A DNA stretch of 64,000 nt from Auricularia sp. M13 (taxonomy: Eukaryota > Basidiomycota > Agaricomycetes > Auriculariales > Auriculariaceae), in NCBI GenBank assembly GCA_037042915.1, contig CM073196.1, forward strand, positions 4,487,742-4,551,741, written 5' to 3'. Under the pieces are notes generated by a model. It was not told where the DNA came from, ran no database searches, and was given only the letters and a program-made list of their open reading frames with translations. The translations under genes were made by a program, and so were the position numbers. This document shows positions 34,201 to 46,200 of this stretch, piece after piece (positions within the stretch are counted from its first letter, which is position 1; every line of letters begins with the position of its first letter).

Positions 34201-37200
34201 TTCCGCCGATGCGACAAAATCCGAAATGGGCGACCGCAGACCCTGCCGAGGTTACCTTCCGGAGTCTTCCCGGCGTGCTGGACGACCACCCGATGGGCGG
34301 TGCCAAAATACGAACCCTGCCGATCGAGTTTTGACTGCGCTGTGAAGTGCCGAAGGCAGATCGGGAGACTCGTGGGACCGAGTCAGAGACATCCATATAT
34401 GACCTGAGAGCTGCCGAAGACGCCGATCCGATGCACTGGAAGCCTGGGATCTGCAGGGACCGTGTCCAGGTGTCCAGACCTGATCTCACTCTGCCGCAGG
34501 ATTTGCAGATGCCAAACTGGGTCTGGCTTCGTCCCTGGCGCTCGTCGAGGCCTGAAACTTCTCTGCGCACCATGTCGGGACACTGGGGGCTCAGATCCAG
34601 GGGAAAAGGCACAAAATCGCAGAATCCGAAGCCCGCCGACGCTGTCGGACTGGCCTCGATTTGGGGCTTTGGGGTGCGCGGCTCGGGAGCCTGTTCGGTC
34701 TGCCCCACCGATCGGCTGTGTTTGGCTGGCAGAAGGCAAAAGGACTCTGCCGATAGTCTGAGCATCCTCGACCTTTGGCCAGGAGAAAGGAAGTCACACT
34801 CAACCGGGGCTGAATACGTTCTTCCGACTTGGTTTCGTCAGCTAAGCCGATTGGAAGCGTGCCCATCTTTCTCGGCGATCGTGATGCCGCATGTCTGATC
34901 TGCAACGAGAAAAATTCCAGCTCCCGGAACAGTTTCAACCGTGCGAATCGGTGCACCGGTCGTGCCGCTGCGAGTCGGCCGAGGTCCCAGAACATCTTAA
35001 TATGTCGCCCGATCCTGATGGTATCAGGACGAAAAGCTTCCAGGGGACGCAATATCGGAGATAGCCGGTCGGCGGAACGTCATAAAATTATCGACGCCCT
35101 CAGAAAACATTCCGGAGTTGGTGCCGGAATTTTGTGTGGCCCGTGGCAGGCTGCGTGCAAAGCGCCTGTCGGCCTTGTCCATCATTTGTGCATCATTTGT
35201 GCATCACTTGTTGATGGCTTGTCCGTCATTTGTTGATGGCTTGTCCATCATTTGTTGGCCCGGTTGGTGTGAAGCCAATGCACCGAGTTGAACGCGGACA
35301 ACGAACAAAGTCGACACGAACGACAGGCAAGAGGCCAGCAAATGATGGACGAGAGCCCAGCAAATCACCAACGAATGATGGACAAATGATGAACAAGGCG
35401 TCGACAAGGAGCCGTATCTCCGCGAGGGGAGCAGCTAAACTCGCGGGACGACGAGCGAACGCATTCTGGACGAGAGCCCAACGAATCACCAACGAATGAT
35501 GAACAAATGATGGACAAGAGCTCAACAAGGAGCCGTAGCGCAACGAGGAGTGCAGCTGAAACCGCGGGACGAAGAGCAAACCCATTCCAGACATGCAGCC
35601 GACCGATCACCAACAAATGATGGACAAATGATGGACGAGGGACCGACAAGAGCCAATTGCGACCCCAACTGGATCCCGATCGCCGGACACCCATATAACT
35701 CCGGGGAGCTCTCGCCGAGGTCTACGCGATGGTACCCTTCGCGAGACTGTGCGCCGTCATGGCAACGCGCAATTTCCGCCGATGCGACAAAATCCGAAAT
35801 GGGCGACCGCAGACCCTGCCGAGGTTACCTTCCGGAGTCTTCCCGGCGTGCTGGACGACCACCCGATGGGCGGTGCCAAAATACGAACCCTGCCGATCGA
35901 GTTTTGACTGCGCTGTGAAGTGCCGAAGGCAGATCGGGAGACTCGTGGGACCGAGTCAGAGACATCCATATATGACCTGAGAGCTGCCGAAGACGCCGAT
36001 CCGATGCACTGGAAGCCTGGGATCTGCAGGGACCGTGTCCAGGTGTCCAGACCTGATCTCACTCTGCCGCAGGATTTGCAGATGCCAAACTGGGTCTGGC
36101 TTCGTCCCTGGCGCTCGTCGAGGCCTGAAACTTCTCTGCGCACCATGTCGGGACACTGGGGGCTCAGATCCAGGGGAAAAGGCACAAAATCGCAGAATCC
36201 GAAGCCCGCCGACGCTGTCGGACTGGCCTCGATTTGGGGCTTTGGGGGTGCGCGGCTCGGGAGCCTGTTCGGTCTGCCCCACCGATCGGCTGTGTTTGGC
36301 TGGCAGAAGGCAAAAGGACTCTGCCGATAGTCTGAGCATCCTCGACCTTTGGCCAGGAGAAAGGAAGTCACACTCAACCGGGGCTGAATACGTTCTTCCG
36401 ACTTGGTTTCGTCAGCTAAGCCGATTGGAAGCGTGCCCATCTTTCTCGGCGATCGTGATGCCGCATGTCTGATCTGCAACGAGAAAAATTCCAGCTCCCC
36501 GGAACAGTTTCAACCGTGCGAATCGGTGCACCGGTCGTGCCGCTGCGAGTCGGCCGAGGTCCCAGAACATCTTAATATGTCGCCCGATCCTGATGGTATC
36601 AGGACGAAAAGCTTCCAGGGGACGCAATATCGGAGATAGCCGGTCGGCGGAACGTCATAAAATTATCGACGCCCTCAGAAAACATTCCGGAGTTGGTGCC
36701 GGAATTTTGTGTGGCCCGTGGCAGGCTGCGTGCAAAGCGCCTGTCGGCCTTGTCCATCATTTGTGCATCATTTGTGCATCACTTGTTGATGGCTTGTCCG
36801 TCATTTGTTGATGGCTTGTCCATCATTTGTTGGCCCGGTTGGTGTGAAGCCAATGCACCGAGTTGAACGCGGACAACGAACAAAGTCGACACGAACGACA
36901 GGCAAGAGGCCAGCAAATGATGGACGAGAGCCCAGCAAATCACCAACGAATGATGGACAAATGATGAACAAGGCGTCGACAAGGAGCCGTATCTCCGCGA
37001 GGGGAGCAGCTAAACTCGCGGGACGACGAGCGAACGCATTCTGGACGAGAGCCCAACGAATCACCAACGAATGATGAACAAATGATGGACAAGAGCTCAA
37101 CAAGGAGCCGTAGCGCAACGAGGAGTGCAGCTGAAACCGCGGGACGAAGAGCAAACCCATTCCAGACATGCAGCCGACCGATCACCAACAAATGATGGAC

Positions 37201-39719
37201 AAATGATGGACGAGGGACCGACAAGAGCCAATTGCGACCCCAACTGGATCCCGATCGCCGGACACCCATATAACTCCGGGGAGCTCTCGCCGAGGTCTAC
37301 GCGATGGTACCCTTCGCGAGACTGTGCGCCGTCATGGCAACGCGCAATTTCCGCCGATGCGACAAAATCCGAAATGGGCGACCGCAGACCCTGCCGAGGT
37401 TACCTTCCGGAGTCTTCCCGGCGTGCTGGACGACCACCCGATGGGCGGTGCCAAAATACGAACCCTGCCGATCGAGTTTTGACTGCGCTGTGAAGTGCCG
37501 AAGGCAGATCGGGAGACTCGTGGGACCGAGTCAGAGACATCCATATATGACCTGAGAGCTGCCGAAGACGCCGATCCGATGCACTGGAAGCCTGGGATCT
37601 GCAGGGACCGTGTCCAGGTGTCCAGACCTGATCTCACTCTGCCGCAGGATTTGCAGATGCCAAACTGGGTCTGGCTTCGTCCCTGGCGCTCGTCGAGGCC
37701 TGAAACTTCTCTGCGCACCATGTCGGGACACTGGGGGCTCAGATCCAGGGGAAAAGGCACAAAATCGCAGAATCCGAAGCCCGCCGACGCTGTCGGACTG
37801 GCCTCGATTTGGGGCTTTGGGGGTGCGCGGCTCGGGAGCCTGTTCGGTCTGCCCCACCGATCGGCTGTGTTTGGCTGGCAGAAGGCAAAAGGACTCTGCC
37901 GATAGTCTGAGCATCCTCGACCTTTGGCCAGGAGAAAGGAAGTCACACTCAACCGGGGCTGAATACGTTCTTCCGACTTGGTTTCGTCAGCTAAGCCGAT
38001 TGGAAGCGTGCCCATCTTTCTCGGCGATCGTGATGCCGCATGTCTGATCTGCAACGAGAAAAATTCCAGCTCCCGGAACAGTTTCAACCGTGCGAATCGG
38101 TGCACCGGTCGTGCCGCTGCGAGTCGGCCGAGGTCCCAGAACATCTTAATATGTCGCCCGATCCTGATGGTATCAGGACGAAAAGCTTCCAGGGGACGCA
38201 ATATCGGAGATAGCCGGTCGGCGGAACGTCATAAAATTATCGACGCCCTCAGAAAACATTCCGGAGTTGGTGCCGGAATTTTGTGTGGCCCGTGGCAGGC
38301 TGCGTGCAAAGCGCCTGTCGGCCTTGTCCATCATTTGTGCATCATTTGTGCATCACTTGTTGATGGCTTGTCCGTCATTTGTTGATGGCTTGTCCATCAT
38401 TTGTTGGCCCGGTTGGTGTGAAGCCAATGCACCGAGTTGAACGCGGACAACGAACAAAGTCGACACGAACGACAGGCAAGAGGCCAGCAAATGATGGACG
38501 AGAGCCCAGCAAATCACCAACGAATGATGGACAAATGATGAACAAGGCGTCGACAAGGAGCCGTATCTCCGCGAGGGGAGCAGCTAAACTCGCGGGACGA
38601 CGAGCGAACGCATTCTGGACGAGAGCCCAACGAATCACCAACGAATGATGAACAAATGATGGACAAGAGCTCAACAAGGAGCCGTAGCGAAACGAGGAGT
38701 GCAGCTGAAACCGCGGGACGAAGAGCAAACCCATTCCAGACATGCAGCCGACCGATCACCAACAAATGATGGACAAATGATGGACGAGGGACCGACAAGA
38801 GCCAATTGCGACCCCAACTGGATCCCGATCGCCGGACACCCATATAACTCCGGGAGCTCTCGCCGAGGTCTACGCGATGGTACCCTTCGCGAGACTGTGC
38901 GCCGTCATGGCAACGCGCAATTTCCGCCGATGCGACAAAATCCGAAATGGGCGACCGCAGACCCTGCCGAGGTTACCTTCCGGAGTCTTCCCGGCGTGCT
39001 GGACGACCACCCGATGGGCGGTGCCAAAATACGAACCCTGCCGATCGAGTTTTGACTGCGCTGTGAAGTGCCGAAGGCAGATCGGGAGACTCGTGGGACC
39101 GAGTCAGAGACATCCATATATGACCTGAGAGCTGCCGAAGACGCCGATCCGATGCACTGGAAGCCTGGGATCTGCAGGGACCGTGTCCAGGTGTCCAGAC
39201 CTGATCTCACTCTGCCGCAGGATTTGCAGATGCCAAACTGGGTCTGGCTTCGTCCCTGGCGCTCGTCGAGGCCTGAAACTTCTCTGCGCACCATGTCGGG
39301 ACACTGGGGGCTCAGATCCAGGGGAAAAGGCACAAAATCGCAGAATCCGAAGCCCGCCGACGCTGTCGGACTGGCCTCGATTTGGGGCTTTGGGGGTGCG
39401 CGGCTCGGGAGCCTGTTCGGTCTGCCCCACCGATCGGCTGTGTTTGGCTGGCAGAAGGCAAAAGGACTCTGCCGATAGTCTGAGCATCCTCGACCTTTGG
39501 CCAGGAGAAAGGAAGTCACACTCAACCGGGGCTGAATACGTTCTTCCGACTTGGTTTCGTCAGCTAAGCCGATTGGAAGCGTGCCCATCTTTCTCGGCGA
39601 TCGTGATGCCGCATGTCTGATCTGCAACGAGAAAAATTCCAGCTCCCGGAACAGTTTCAACCGTGGATCTCGGTGCACCGGTCGTGCCGCTGATGCAGTC
39701 GGCCGAGGTCCCAGAACAT
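19245..39719 (+). repeat. Type A satellite: 13 head-to-tail ~1575-bp units
   Basis: Unit starts (CTTAATATG): 19245, 20820, 22394, 23969, 25546, 27124, 28699, 30273, 31847, 33423, 34996, 36571, 38145. Lengths are 1573-1578, and units are nearly identical apart from point changes and homopolymer indels. Parts in order: terminus CTTAATATGTCGCCC and hairpin TCCTGAT-GGT-ATCAGGA; a GTTGGTGCCGGAATTTTG block; direct TTTGTSCATCA motifs (19422-19510 in unit 1); inverted copies (AAATGATGGACAAATGATGG) inside two ~122-bp subrepeats starting ACAAGGAGCCGTA; then ~1 kb of unique GC-rich sequence. Overlapping frames exist on both strands (up to 368 codons) but change with single-base indels between copies, so I regard the array as non-coding. 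Confidence 0.95.
19262..19278 (+). other. Terminal hairpin of type A unit (example)
   Basis: TCCTGAT-GGT-ATCAGGA, 7 perfect pairs, 17 bases from the unit's left end. Present in each type A unit. Equivalent hairpins with different stems occur at 12813-12829 (relic), 40225-40245 (type B, 9 pairs) and 62220-62242 (type C, 10 pairs). Confidence 0.9.
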
Positions 39720-40208
39720 CTTAATATGTGCCCGATCCTGATGGTATCAGGACGAAAAGCTTCCAGGGGACGCAATATCGGAGATAGCCGGTCATTTGCA
39801 GGCGGAACGTCATAAAATTATCGACGCCCTCAGAAAACATTCCGGAGTTGGTGCCGAATTTTGTGTGGCCCGTGGCAGGCTGCGTGCAAAGCGCCTGTCG
39901 GCCTTGTCCATCATTTGTGCATCATTTGTGCATCACTTGTTGATGGCTTGTCCGTCATTTGTTGATGGCTTGTCCATCATTTGTTGGCCCGGTTGGTGTG
40001 AAGCCAATGCACCGAGTTGAACGCGGACAACGAACAAAGTCGACACGAACGACAGGCAAGAGGCCAGCAAATGATGGACGAGAGCCCAGCAAATCACCAA
40101 CGAATGATGGACAAATGATGAACAAGGCGTCGACAAGGAGCCGTATCTCCGCGAGGGGAGCAGCTAAACTCGCGGGACGACGAGCGAACGCATTCTGGAC
40201 GAGAGCCC
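39720..40208 (+). repeat. Type A unit 14, truncated at 489 bp
   Basis: The left end is intact in position but has extra small indels (TTAATATGTGCCC, ATTTGCAGGCGG). It is cut inside the subrepeat after GGACGAGAGCCC, where the first type B unit starts. The elevated damage in this last unit suggests that it was once exposed as a chromosome end or assembled from poorer reads. Confidence 0.9.
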
Positions 40209-43200
40209 TATTAATATGTCGCCCGGATCTCATGGTATGAGATCCAAAAGGTTCCTGCGCCACGGAAACGAGGAAGGGGGGCTTGGCGCTGACTCGCAAA
40301 ATTATGTTGGGCCCGGCAGTTCGATTGAGGGTTGGTGCCGGAATTTTGCGAGCCCCACGGCACTCTGCGTGCAAAGCGCGTTTTGGCCTTGTCCATCACT
40401 TGCCCATCATTTGTCCATCACTTGTCCGCGATTTGTCCATCATTTGTCCGACAAGAGACCGTCAAGAGCTTCCAGGGACTCCAAATGAGAGCAGACACCC
40501 CGACAGCCATATATCTCCGGAAGGCTGACGATCGTGGCTACGCGATGGTGTCGCTACCTCGGCCGTCCGTTGCCAAAGCAACCCGGAATACCTGCCGATG
40601 TCATGAAACCCGGACAAGGAGCCGTATCTCCGCGAGGGGTGCAGCTAAACTCGCGGGACGACGAGCGCACGCATTCTGGACGAGAGCCCGACAAATCCCG
40701 ACAAATGATGGACAAATGATGGACAAGGCGTCGACAAGGAGCCGTATCTCGACGAGGAGTGCAGCCGAAACCGCGGGACGAAGACCAAACACGTTCCAGA
40801 CGTGAGCCCGACCGATTGCCAACAAATGATGGACAAATGATGGACAAGGGACCGACAAGAGCCAATTGCGACCCCAGTTGGACCCCGATCGTCGGACACC
40901 CATATATCTCCGGGGAGCTCTCGCGAGGGTCTACGCGATGGTACCATTCACGAGGCTGTGCGCCGTCATGGCAACGCGCAATTTTCGCCGATGCGACAAA
41001 ATCCGAAATGGGCGACCGCAGACCCTGCCGAGGTTACCTTCCGGAGTCTTCCCGGCGTGCTGGACGACCATCCGATGGGCGGTGCCAAAATACGAACCCT
41101 GCCGATCGAGGTTTGACTGCGCTGTGAAGTGCCGAAGGCAGATCGTGAGACTCGTGGGACCGAGTCAGAGACATCCAGACATGACCTGAGAGCTGCCGAA
41201 GACGCCGATCGGATGCACAGGAAGCCTGGGATCTGCAGGGACCGTGTCCAGACCTGATCGCACTCTGCTGCAAGATCTGCACACGCCAAAGTGTGTCTCG
41301 CTTCGTCCCTGGCGCTCGTCGAGGCCTGAAACTTCTCTGCGCACCATGTCGGGACACTGGGGGCTCATTTGCAGGGGAAACGGCACAAAATCGCAGAATC
41401 CGAAGCCCGCCGACGCTGTCGGACTGGCCTCGATTTGGGGCTTTTGGGGGGGTGCGCGGCTCGGGAGCCTGTCGGTCTGCCCACCGATCGGCCGTGTTTG
41501 GCTGGCAGCAGGCAAAAGGACGCTGCCGATAGTCTGAGCATCCTCGACCTTTGGCCAGGAGAAAGGAAGTCCCACTCAACCGGGGCTTAATACGTTCTTC
41601 CGACTTGGTCTCGTCAGCGAAGCCGATTGGAAGCGTGCCCGTCTTTCTTGGCGATCGGAATGCAGCATGTCGGATCTGCGACGAGAAAAATTCCAGCTCC
41701 CCGGAACAGTTTCAACCGTGCGAATCGGTGCGCCGGTCGTGCCGCTGCGAGTGGGCCGAGGTCCCGGAAGATATTAATATGTCGCCCGGATCTCATGGTA
41801 TGAGATCCAAAAGGTTCCTGCGCCACGGAAACGAGGAAGGGGGCTTGGCGCTGACTCGCAAAATTATGTTGGGCCCGGCAGTTCGATTGAGGGTTGGTGC
41901 CGGAATTTTGCGAGCCCCACGGCACTCTGCGTGCAAAGCGCGTTTTGGCCTTGTCCATCACTTGCCCATCATTTGTCCATCACTTGTCCGCGATTTGTCC
42001 ATCATTTGTCCGACAAGAGACCGTCAAGAGCTTCCAGGGACTCCAAATGAGAGCAGACACCCCGACAGCCATATATCTCCGGAAGGCTGACGATCGTGGC
42101 TACGCGATGGTGTCGCTACCTCGGCCGTCCGTTGCCAAAGCAACCCGGAATACCTGCCGATGTCATGAAACCCGGACAAGGAGCCGTATCTCCGCGAGGG
42201 GTGCAGCTAAACTCGCGGGACGACGAGCGCACGCATTCTGGACGAGAGCCCGACAAATCCCGACAAATGATGGACAAATGATGGACAAGGCGTCGACAAG
42301 GAGCCGTATCTCGACGAGGAGTGCAGCCGAAACCGCGGGACGAAGACCAAACACGTTCCAGACGTGAGCCCGACCGATTGCCAACAAATGATGGACAAAT
42401 GATGGACAAGGGACCGACAAGAGCCAATTGCGACCCCAGTTGGACCCCGATCGTCGGACACCCATATATCTCCGGGGAGCTCTCGCGAGGGTCTACGCGA
42501 TGGTACCATTCACGAGGCTGTGCGCCGTCATGGCAACGCGCAATTTTCGCCGATGCGACAAAATCCGAAATGGGCGACCGCAGACCCTGCCGAGGTTACC
42601 TTCCGGAGTCTTCCCGGCGTGCTGGACGACCATCCGATGGGCGGTGCCAAAATACGAACCCTGCCGATCGAGGTTTGACTGCGCTGTGAAGTGCCGAAGG
42701 CAGATCGTGAGACTCGTGGGACCGAGTCAGAGACATCCAGACATGACCTGAGAGCTGCCGAAGACGCCGATCGGATGCACAGGAAGCCTGGGATCTGCAG
42801 GGACCGTGTCCAGACCTGATCGCACTCTGCTGCAAGATCTGCACACGCCAAAGTGTGTCTCGCTTCGTCCCTGGCGCTCGTCGAGGCCTGAAACTTCTCT
42901 GCGCACCATGTCGGGACACTGGGGGCTCATTTGCAGGGGAAACGGCACAAAATCGCAGAATCCGAAGCCCGCCGACGCTGTCGGACTGGCCTCGATTTGG
43001 GGCTTTTGGGGGGGTGCGCGGCTCGGGAGCCTGTCGGTCTGCCCACCGATCGGCCGTGTTTGGCTGGCAGCAGGCAAAAGGACGCTGCCGATAGTCTGAG
43101 CATCCTCGACCTTTGGCCAGGAGAAAGGAAGTCCCACTCAACCGGGGCTTAATACGTTCTTCCGACTTGGTCTCGTCAGCGAAGCCGATTGGAAGCGTGC

Positions 43201-46200
43201 CCGTCTTTCTTGGCGATCGGAATGCAGCATGTCGGATCTGCGACGAGAAAATTCCAGCTCCCGGAACAGTTTCAACCGTGCGAATCGGTGCGCCGGTCGT
43301 GCCGCTGCGAGTGGGCCGAGGTCCCGGAAGATATTAATATGTCGCCCGGATCTCATGGTATGAGATCCAAAGGTTCCTGCGCCACGGAAACGAGGAAGGG
43401 GGCTTGGCGCTGACTCGCAAAATTATGTTGGGCCCGGCAGTTCGATTGAGGGTTGGTGCCGGAATTTTGCGAGCCCCACGGCACTCTGCGTGCAAAGCGC
43501 GTTTTGGCCTTGTCCATCACTTGCCCATCATTTGTCCATCACTTGTCCGCGATTTGTCCATCATTTGTCCGACAAGAGACCGTCAAGAGCTTCCAGGGAC
43601 TCCAAATGAGAGCAGACACCCCGACAGCCATATATCTCCGGAAGGCTGACGATCGTGGCTACGCGATGGTGTCGCTACCTCGGCCGTCCGTTGCCAAAGC
43701 AACCCGGAATACCTGCCGATGTCATGAAACCCGGACAAGGAGCCGTATCTCCGCGAGGGGTGCAGCTAAACTCGCGGGACGACGAGCGCACGCATTCTGG
43801 ACGAGAGCCCGACAAATCCCCGACAAATGATGGACAAATGATGGACAAGGCGTCGACAAGGAGCCGTATCTCGACGAGGAGTGCAGCCGAAACCGCGGGA
43901 CGAAGACCAAACACGTTCCAGACGTGAGCCCGACCGATTGCCAACAAATGATGGACAAATGATGGACAAGGGACCGACAAGAGCCAATTGCGACCCCAGT
44001 TGGACCCCGATCGTCGGACACCCATATATCTCCGGGGAGCTCTCGCGAGGGTCTACGCGATGGTACCATTCACGAGGCTGTGCGCCGTCATGGCAACGCG
44101 CAATTTTCGCCGATGCGACAAAATCCGAAATGGGCGACCGCAGACCCTGCCGAGGTTACCTTCCGGAGTCTTCCCGGCGTGCTGGACGACCATCCGATGG
44201 GCGGTGCCAAAATACGAACCCTGCCGATCGAGGTTTGACTGCGCTGTGAAGTGCCGAAGGCAGATCGTGAGACTCGTGGGACCGAGTCAGAGACATCCAG
44301 ACATGACCTGAGAGCTGCCGAAGACGCCGATCGGATGCACAGGAAGCCTGGGATCTGCAGGGACCGTGTCCAGACCTGATCGCACTCTGCTGCAAGATCT
44401 GCACACGCCAAAGTGTGTCTCGCTTCGTCCCTGGCGCTCGTCGAGGCCTGAAACTTCTCTGCGCACCATGTCGGGACACTGGGGGCTCAGATCCAGGGGA
44501 AAAGGCACAAAATCGCAGAATCCGAAGCCCGCCGACGCTGTCGGACTGGCCTCGATTTGGGGCTTTGGGGGGGTGCGCGGCTCGGGAGCCTGTCGGTCTG
44601 CCCACCGATCGGCCGTGTTTGGCTGGCAGCAGGCAAAAGGACGCTGCCGATAGTCTGAGCATCCTCGACCTTTGGCCAGGAGAAAGGAAGTCCCACTCAA
44701 CCGGGGCTTAATACGTTCTTCCGACTTGGTCTCGTCAGCGAAGCCGATTGGAAGCGTGCCCGTCTTTCTTGGCGATCGGAATGCAGCATGTCGGATCTGC
44801 GACGAGAAAAATTCCAGCTCCCCGGAACAGTTTCAACCGTGCGAATCGGTGCGCCGGTCGTGCCGCTGCGAGTGGGCCGAGGTCCCGGAAGATATTAATA
44901 TGTCGCCCGGATCTCATGGTATGAGATCCAAAAGGTTCCTGCGCCACGGAAACGAGGAAGGGGGGCTTGGCGCTGACTCGCAAAATTATGTTGGGCCCGG
45001 CAGTTCGATTGAGGGTTGGTGCCGGAATTTTGCGAGCCCCACGGCACTCTGCGTGCAAAGCGCGTTTTGGCCTTGTCCATCACTTGCCCATCATTTGTCC
45101 ATCACTTGTCCGCGATTTGTCCATCATTTGTCCGACAAGAGACCGTCAAGAGCTTCCAGGGACTCCAAATGAGAGCAGACACCCCGACAGCCATATATCT
45201 CCGGAAGGCTGACGATCGTGGCTACGCGATGGTGTCGCTACCTCGGCCGTCCGTTGCCAAAGCAACCTGGAATACCTGCCGATGTCATGAAACCCGGACA
45301 AGGAGCCGTATCTCCGCGAGGGGTGCAGCTAAACTCGCGGGACGACGAGCGCACGCATTCTGGACGAGAGCCCGACAAATCCCCGACAAATGATGGACAA
45401 ATGATGGACAAGGCGTCGACAAGGAGCCGTATCTCGACGAGGAGTGCAGCCGAAACCGCGGGACGAAGACCAAACACGTTCCAGACGTGAGCCCGACCGA
45501 TTGCCAACAAATGATGGACAAATGATGGACAAGGGACCGACAAGAGCCAATTGCGACCCCAGTTGGACCCCGATCGTCGGACACCCATATATCTCCGGGG
45601 AGCTCTCGCGAGGGTCTACGCGATGGTACCATTCACGAGGCTGTGCGCCGTCATGGCAACGCGCAATTTTCGCCGATGCGACAAAATCCGAAATGGGCGA
45701 CCGCAGACCCTGCCGAGGTTACCTTCCGGAGTCTTCCCGGCGTGCTGGACGACCATCCGATGGGCGGTGCCAAAATACGAACCCTGCCGATCGAGGTTTG
45801 ACTGCGCTGTGAAGTGCCGAAGGCAGATCGTGAGACTCGTGGGACCGAGTCAGAGACATCCAGACATGACCTGAGAGCTGCCGAAGACGCCGATCGGATG
45901 CACAGGAAGCCTGGGATCTGCAGGGACCGTGTCCAGACCTGATCGCACTCTGCTGCAAGATCTGCACACGCCAAAGTGTGTCTCGCTTCGTCCCTGGCGC
46001 TCGTCGAGGCCTGAAACTTCTCTGCGCACCATGTCGGGACACTGGGGGCTCATTTGCAGGGGAAACGGCACAAAATCGCAGAATCCGAAGCCCGCCGACG
46101 CTGTCGGACTGGCCTCGATTTGGGGCTTTGGGGGGGTGCGCGGCTCGGGAGCCTGTCGGTCTGCCCACCGATCGGCCGTGTTTGGCTGGCAGCAGGCAAA

